From contig JAJFGE010000036.1 of assembly GCA_021776295.1 (NCBI GenBank), positions 1 through 46,169 on the forward strand: a stretch of 46,169 bases of DNA. Reading direction: 5' to 3'. Positions 42,414 through 46,169 of this stretch are shown piece after piece (the first letter of the stretch is position 1; every line of letters begins with the position of its first letter). Source of the stretch: Hyphococcus sp. (GTDB taxonomy: Bacteria; Pseudomonadota; Alphaproteobacteria; Caulobacterales; Parvularculaceae). The notes beneath the pieces were generated by a model, which saw nothing but the letters and a program-made list of their open reading frames with translations, did not search any database and was not told where the DNA came from. The translations under genes and the position numbers were made by a program.

Positions 42414-43810
42414 GCAACCCTCCTTTGTTCTGCGGCCAACTCCAACAATGTTTCGCCAGCGGCGAGCGCTGCAACCTCGCCAATAACCACCAACGCAGGG
42501 CCGGTGATGTGACCCGTCTCAATCAGTGCACTGATGTCGCCAAGTGCGCCTTTGATGATTTTCTGATTGGCGCGGGCGCCATTTTCAATGATCGCTGCCG
42601 GGGTCGCGGGGCCGCGCCCATGGGCGATCAGTTGGCTTGAAATTTTCTCCGCGGTCGTAACGCCCATATAGACAACAAGCGTATTTTTAAGCGCGGCAAG
42701 AGCGGCCCAATCAAGATCGGGCTCGGTACCGTCCTTGGCGTGGCCGGTGACGAAGGTCACGGCCTGGGCGTAGTCGCGATGAGTAAGCGCCATGCCGGCG
42801 GCGGCGGCGCAGCCAGTTGCGGCGGTGATCCCCGGGGTTACAAACACCCCAACCCCGGCGGCGCGCATTGCCTCAAGCTCTTCTCCGCCGCGCCCGAAGA
42901 TGAACGGATCGCCGCCTTTCAGGCGAACGACATTTTTACCTTCGCGGGCCAGCGTGATCATGGTTTTTTCAATTTCCGCCTGTGGGACAGCATGGGCGGC
43001 TTTTGCCTTGCCGACATAAAGCCGCTCCGCATCGCGCCGCGCCAATGATAATATTTCGTCGCTGACAAGGCGGTCGTATAAGATGACGTCGGCGTCTTGT
43101 AACAGCCTCAGCGCCTTGATGGTCAAAAGGTCAGGATCGCCGGGGCCAGCGCCGACAATATGCACAACGCCTTCTTGCTCAGCTTGCGGACGATTAACAA
43201 TTTCAAGCATCGCCTCATGGGCGGCGCACTCATCGCCCTTCAGCACCAGCGCCGCAATCGGGCCGTTGAAAAACGCCTCCCAGAAACCGCGCCGGCGAGC
43301 CTCGTCCAGTTTCGCCTTGACGGCGCTGCGATAGCGCCCGGCGAATTCGGCCAGCGCGCCGGCTTTTGCTGGCAACAGCGCTTCAATGTCGGCGCGCAAT
43401 CTTTTGACCAGAACCGGCGCCGCGCCATCGGACGAGACCGCAATAGTGAGGCGTCCGCGATCAATGATGGACGGGGTGGTAAAATCACAAAGCTCCGGGC
43501 GGTCCACAACATTGATGAGGACGCCAGCGGTGCGGGCGATACCGGCCCAGCGCTCAGCTTCGGCCGCATCATCAATCGCGACAAAAACCAGCGCCGCGCC
43601 AGCCAGATCCGCGCGCACCGGCGCCGTCTCAATCAGCCGGGCGCTGTCGATAAGTTCATTGCGGGTCGCGGCCTCAATCTGCGGCCAGATCACCAACGGC
43701 TCAGCGCCGGCGGCAATAACCAGCCGCGCCTTGCCCAGGGCCGCTGCGCCGCCGCCGATGATAACAGTTTTACAGGTATTAAGGTCGATAAAGGCTGGAA
43801 ATCTGTTCAT
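42410..43810 (-). CDS. cysG: Siroheme synthase CysG (trifunctional)
   Basis: Makes siroheme for sulfite reductase from uroporphyrinogen III. The N-terminal half is the NAD-dependent precorrin-2 dehydrogenase/ferrochelatase, with VIIGGGAAALGKARLV (Rossmann loop) and INVVDRPELCDF. The C-terminal half is the SAM-dependent methyltransferase, with HIVGAGPGDPDLLTIKALRL, VRLKGGDPFIFGRGGEE and TPGITAATGCAAAAG. Length 466 aa is full size. It is first in the operon and divergent from a LysR regulator; the four AGRTTTTCTR repeats lie in between. Confidence 0.94.
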   Translation of the reverse strand: MNRFPAFIDLNTCKTVIIGGGAAALGKARLVIAAGAEPLVIWPQIEAATRNELIDSARLIETAPVRADLAGAALVFVAIDDAAEAERWAGIARTAGVLINVVDRPELCDFTTPSIIDRGRLTIAVSSDGAAPVLVKRLRADIEALLPAKAGALAEFAGRYRSAVKAKLDEARRRGFWEAFFNGPIAALVLKGDECAAHEAMLEIVNRPQAEQEGVVHIVGAGPGDPDLLTIKALRLLQDADVILYDRLVSDEILSLARRDAERLYVGKAKAAHAVPQAEIEKTMITLAREGKNVVRLKGGDPFIFGRGGEELEAMRAAGVGVFVTPGITAATGCAAAAGMALTHRDYAQAVTFVTGHAKDGTEPDLDWAALAALKNTLVVYMGVTTAEKISSQLIAHGRGPATPAAIIENGARANQKIIKGALGDISALIETGHITGPALVVIGEVAALAAGETLLELAAEQRRVA

Positions 43811-43813
43811 GAT

Positions 43814-43974
43814 AGATTTTCTAATGCTATTATTACCAGGACCCTGTTCCTAGGCCGTGTAGGCAAAGCTAGTTTTGCAACAGCAAGGCCTCAACCGATT
43901 ATTTTTTAGGGCTTTGATAGGTTTTCTGAAACAGCCCATAAAAGCCTAGGTTTTCTAGGGTTTTAGATTTTCTG
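43814..43974. promoter_or_regulatory. Four AGRTTTTCTR repeats in the cysG/lysR divergent region
   Basis: The motif occurs at 43814-43823, 43919-43928, 43948-43957 and 43965-43974, all in the same orientation, within 260 bp of non-coding DNA. The last three are clustered. Repeats of this kind between a LysR gene and its divergent target are candidate operator sites; the first lies in the cysG 5' untranslated region. Confidence 0.45.
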
Positions 43975-44069
43975 ATATAAATTCACTTCCTTGTGATTGT
44001 GGAATATATTTATTGTATATAGGGTAGCTATTGTAAATACCCGGCTTGGAAATCGGAAATGAGGCTGAA

Positions 44070-45005
44070 ATGAAGAAAATACCTCCCCTTAACGCTTTGC
44101 GCGTCTTCGAAGCGGCGGCTCGCCACTTAAGTTTTACTAAGGCTGCGGAGGAGCTGCATGTGACACCCGGCGCGGTGAGTCAGCAGATTAAGGCGCTTGA
44201 AGATTTTCTACAGACGCCAGTGTTTCGCCGCGAAAAGCGCTCGCTGCTGTTGACCGATGAGGCCCAGGCGAGCTTGCCGGTGTTGCGCGAAGGCTTCGAC
44301 AAGCTGGCGGAAGCTGGAAAAATTCTCGCGGCCAAGTCTGACACTGGCCGTCTGACCGTCTCGGTGGCGCCGTCCTTTGCATCGAAATGGCTGGTCCCGC
44401 GGCTCGACCGGTTTCAGAGTGATCATCCGGAAATTGACGTTTGGGTGTCGGCGGACATGGATGTGGTTGATTTCGCAGTTCACGATGTCGATCTCGCGAT
44501 CCGTTATGGCAGCGGGCATTATCCGGGGCTGATCGTCGATCACCTGATGGCTGAAAAAATTGTCCCGGTCTGCAGCCCGCATCTGCTGACCGGCGACAAT
44601 CCGCTAAAGGCGCCGGAGGGCCTTACCGCGCACACGCTGCTGCATGATTCCAGCACTGATAAGGATGAAAGCTGTCCAACCTGGCCGATGTGGCTGAAGG
44701 CCGCAGGAGTGTGCCACAAGCAAGGCGACCGTGGTCTGAAATTCAACCAGTCAAGCCTGGTGATTGAGGCGGCGGTTGCCGGCAAAGGCGTGGCGCTGGC
44801 CAAGGCGGCGCTGGCCCTGGCTGACCTTGAAGCCGGGCGGCTGGTCATCCCGTTCGACATGACGACGCCGACGGAGTTTGCCTATTACATCGTTCATCCA
44901 CCGTCCAAAACGTCTTCGCCGACGGTCAAAGCATTTGCCGCGTGGCTTAAAAATGAAGCTGTGACGAGTATTGATGCGAGCGGCGTACAGGAAGCTGCCG
45001 CATAA
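44070..45005 (+). CDS. LysR-type regulator, GcvA-like, probable regulator of the cys operon
   Basis: A DNA-binding activator or repressor of 311 aa. The N-terminal helix-turn-helix is LNALRVFEAAARHLSFTKAA with LHVTPGAVSQQIKALE, typical of the GcvA branch, and the effector domain includes DVDLAIRYGSGHYPGL. The ATG at 44070 follows a GAGG SD; the frame extends to a TTG at 44046. Divergence from cysG suggests it controls sulfate reduction, but it is not CysB-like in its N-terminus, so the effector is uncertain. Confidence 0.85.
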   Translation: MKKIPPLNALRVFEAAARHLSFTKAAEELHVTPGAVSQQIKALEDFLQTPVFRREKRSLLLTDEAQASLPVLREGFDKLAEAGKILAAKSDTGRLTVSVAPSFASKWLVPRLDRFQSDHPEIDVWVSADMDVVDFAVHDVDLAIRYGSGHYPGLIVDHLMAEKIVPVCSPHLLTGDNPLKAPEGLTAHTLLHDSSTDKDESCPTWPMWLKAAGVCHKQGDRGLKFNQSSLVIEAAVAGKGVALAKAALALADLEAGRLVIPFDMTTPTEFAYYIVHPPSKTSSPTVKAFAAWLKNEAVTSIDASGVQEAAA

Positions 45006-45016
45006 GCTCGGGCTAC

Positions 45017-45110
45017 ACCAAAAAAAGATGCGCCCGCGCTTGATTGGGGGGGAAGTCAAGCGCAGGCGCTGATAAGCGGTTTCGGGGGGGGAGGAGAAAA
45101 CAACCGCTTT
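45017..45110 (-). ncRNA. Candidate small RNA with C-rich anti-SD loops
   Basis: The minus strand contains two stem-loops and a terminator. Stem 1 (AAGCGGTT/AACCGCTT, 45109-45102 with 45081-45074) holds a loop with CTCCTCCCCCCCC. Stem 2 (8 bp plus 5 bp around a C-A mismatch, 45069-45056 with 45043-45030) holds a CTTCCCCCCCAA loop and is followed by a seven-T run (45026-45020). C-rich loops able to pair with Shine-Dalgarno sequences are the mark of alphaproteobacterial alpha-r14/NfeR- and GsrN-type RNAs. I found no convincing promoter, so it may instead be the 3' UTR and terminator of the scaffold gene ending at 45220. Confidence 0.4.
45021..45069 (-). terminator. Rho-independent terminator, minus strand
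   Basis: The second hairpin described for the candidate small RNA, GCGCC and GCGCTTGA arms with a C7 loop, followed by ATCTTTTTTT. It can also end transcription of the scaffold-protein gene to its right. Confidence 0.75.
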
Positions 45111-45219
45111 CGTAATAGCAAGTGGCGTTTGCGGCGCGCTTTTCAAGCGTAGAAACTTTACCTTTTACTCAGACTGCGCCGAAAAGCGATCAAGAAAGCG
45201 TGATCTATTTCTATGCGGG

Positions 45220-45669
45220 CTATGTTGCCGCAACCGCTTTTTTGCCGCTTAACTGGTCAAGACAATCGCAAATCGCTTCAAACACCAGCAAGGTCGAGGC
45301 GTGGCGTTGCGGGTAGTTGCGAATGGTTTCCAAGAGCGCCAGATCGCGCCAGCGCGCACCCGATGGCGGCGGCCCGTCCTCCTTCAGCATCGCGCGCATT
45401 TGATCGCGCAATTGGTAGAGTTCGTCGACGGATGCGCCGGCAATATTGCGCGCAACGATGGAAGCGGCGGCCTGACCAAGAGCGCAAGCGCGCGCCGCCA
45501 TGCCGAATTCGGCGACGGCGGCGTCCTTAAGCGTTAAATCGACCTCAATTTCCGAGCCACAGATGCGGCTTACTTTTTTCGCCGAAGCGTCCGGCGCGGC
45601 GAGCCGGCGCGCCAACGGGATCGCCGCCGCCGCGTCCAGTATGCCGCCGGAATAAAGATCGCTGATCAT
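45220..45669 (-). CDS. Iron-sulfur cluster assembly scaffold protein (IscU/NifU N-domain like)
   Basis: A 149-aa U-type scaffold for Fe-S cluster assembly. The conserved cysteines are in SRICGSEIEVDL and ARACALGQAAASI, and a third potential ligand in FEAICDCLDQL near the C-terminus. The PQRHASTLLVFEAI block is shared by alphaproteobacterial homologues that are often annotated as NifU-like. The ATG at 45669 (MISDLYSGGIL) is chosen over a GTG at 45693. It stands alone, without isc or suf genes. Confidence 0.82.
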   Translation of the reverse strand: MISDLYSGGILDAAAAIPLARRLAAPDASAKKVSRICGSEIEVDLTLKDAAVAEFGMAARACALGQAAASIVARNIAGASVDELYQLRDQMRAMLKEDGPPPSGARWRDLALLETIRNYPQRHASTLLVFEAICDCLDQLSGKKAVAAT

Positions 45670-45743
45670 GGTCACAACATGGGCAGTAGACACGACGAAG
45701 GCAATATTGGTTCTTAGTCACGGGGGATCGGCTGCACGACAGC

Positions 45744-45866
45744 GGCGCCTTCGCGCGCGGACCGCGAAGGCGTCAGGTAATTATCTGCGCCCCTTCGGGC
45801 GCGGGCCGGCGCGCAACAAAGAATCTGGACCATCGGGCGATTCCTATTAATCGCCCGATGGTCTAG
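45744..45866 (-). repeat. Structured palindromic repeat, copy B
   Basis: Reading leftwards: an 18-bp stem with one mismatch (45866-45849 with 45842-45825, AATAGG loop), the linker ATTCTTTGTTGCGCGCCGG, then GCGCCC-GAAG-GGGCGC (45802-45787), then a third hairpin of about 12 bp (45774-45744). Order, linker and loop sequences match copy A, with paired changes in the stems. The TAG of the membrane-protein gene (45863-45865) lies in the first arm. Confidence 0.75.
45814..45866 (-). terminator. Terminator hairpin of the truncated membrane-protein gene
   Basis: The first hairpin of repeat copy B plus the T-rich ATTCTTTGTT tail (45823-45814 on the minus strand), placed directly at the stop codon of the gene to its right. 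Confidence 0.75.
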
Positions 45867-46169
45867 AACATGACGCCCGTTACCGGCAACATTGTGAGCC
45901 ACAGCACGCAAGCAACAATCAACATACCGCCGCCAGCAAGGCGCCCTGACAATGGCGAACGTATCTGACTGCCGGTCATGCTCCGCAGTCCCACAGATGG
46001 AAACAACAGATACAGGCCGGCCTTTGCCACCCACAACCATCCGAGCATTGTGAACAGGGCAAAGCCACCTTCATATATTCTGTGAAATCCAACGATAAGC
46101 AGCCCTGGCCACAGGTGCAGCAACGCGTTTGTTATGACGCCGGCTTGTCCCTTTTCAGCCAGGCCAGAG
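45863..46169 (-). CDS. Membrane protein of unknown family, 5' end outside window
   Basis: The frame stays open through the right edge, so the N-terminus is missing; 101 residues are visible. Three hydrophobic segments are seen: ALLHLWPGLLIVGF, FALFTMLGWLWVAKAGLYLLF and a C-terminal MLIVACVLWLTMLPVTGVMF, split here by position at about visible residues 15-28, 36-56 and 82-101. A TTG at 46123 could start a shorter form, but the open frame upstream makes a longer gene likelier. The stop codon lies in repeat copy B. I do not recognise the family. Confidence 0.6.
   Translation of the reverse strand, partial: SGLAEKGQAGVITNALLHLWPGLLIVGFHRIYEGGFALFTMLGWLWVAKAGLYLLFPSVGLRSMTGSQIRSPLSGRLAGGGMLIVACVLWLTMLPVTGVMF

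Noticed and set aside
43160-43909. A 249-codon plus-strand frame over cysG
   Set aside because: Antisense to cysG; composition and lack of motifs mark it as a shadow frame.
45046-45091. G-runs of 7 and 8 as a possible G-quadruplex
   Set aside because: Only two long runs are present, and both fall in loops of well-paired hairpins followed on the other strand by a T-run, so the small RNA/terminator reading fits better.
1-46169. tRNA, rRNA, CRISPR, insertion sequence or prophage genes
   Set aside because: Looked for tRNA arm patterns, regular spaced repeats, transposase and integrase motifs; none was found.

Overview
The window comes from the chromosome of an aerobic, GC-rich alphaproteobacterium. 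Supporting this are a long-chain (Q10-type) polyprenyl diphosphate synthase, an ETF:ubiquinone oxidoreductase, a Caulobacter-style cpa/tad pilus locus, a sulfite-reduction operon containing DUF2849 and DUF934 genes, large TonB-dependent receptors and a Rhizobiales-type intergenic mosaic repeat. A Parvularculales/Caulobacterales-like host fits best, but this is inferred from gene content, not from a marker gene. No tRNA, rRNA, CRISPR array, transposase or prophage was seen.

Layout. 1-11,100: housekeeping. A truncated S49 peptidase and a polyprenyl diphosphate synthase diverge. A minus-strand run follows in the order ETF-QO, TPR lipoprotein, ispE, WecA/MraY-like transferase. Then come a YhhN-type lysoplasmalogenase, a family 4-like uracil-DNA glycosylase and a soluble lytic transglycosylase. 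11,160-21,780: a Tad (Flp) pilus locus transcribed leftwards as flp, cpaA, cpaB, cpaC, cpaD, cpaE, cpaF, tadB, tadC. The 55-codon flp pilin gene has its own terminator. A Crp-like regulator and a stand-alone secretin N-domain protein sit upstream. 21,800-25,760: an overlapping pabB-pabA-pabC operon for p-aminobenzoate that ends in a degenerate ANL (AMP-ligase-like) gene. Next are an AI-2E family transporter and OxyR.

28,000-37,250 is the most unusual part. Two TonB-dependent receptor genes each face, across a shared bidirectional terminator, genes for small exported proteins that share an 'NGQIWR' C-terminal domain. Upstream of both receptors is the same device: an SD-preceded leader ORF of exactly 33 codons that overlaps the receptor start, and a hairpin with a 10-nt loop that buries the receptor's Shine-Dalgarno sequence. 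One stem pair differs by a compensatory change between the two copies. It looks like a duplicated, translationally controlled receptor module.

37,600-46,169: an alpha/beta hydrolase, then the assimilatory sulfate-reduction operon cysG-DUF2849-GST-cysI-DUF934-cysH with a divergent GcvA-type LysR gene. Four copies of AGRTTTTCTR lie between operon and regulator. Last are an IscU/NifU-like scaffold and a truncated membrane protein. Two copies of a structured palindromic repeat (38,467 and 45,866) share compensatory base-pair changes, act as terminators and touch the stop codon of the preceding gene. A candidate minus-strand small RNA with C-rich anti-Shine-Dalgarno loops lies at about 45,020-45,110.
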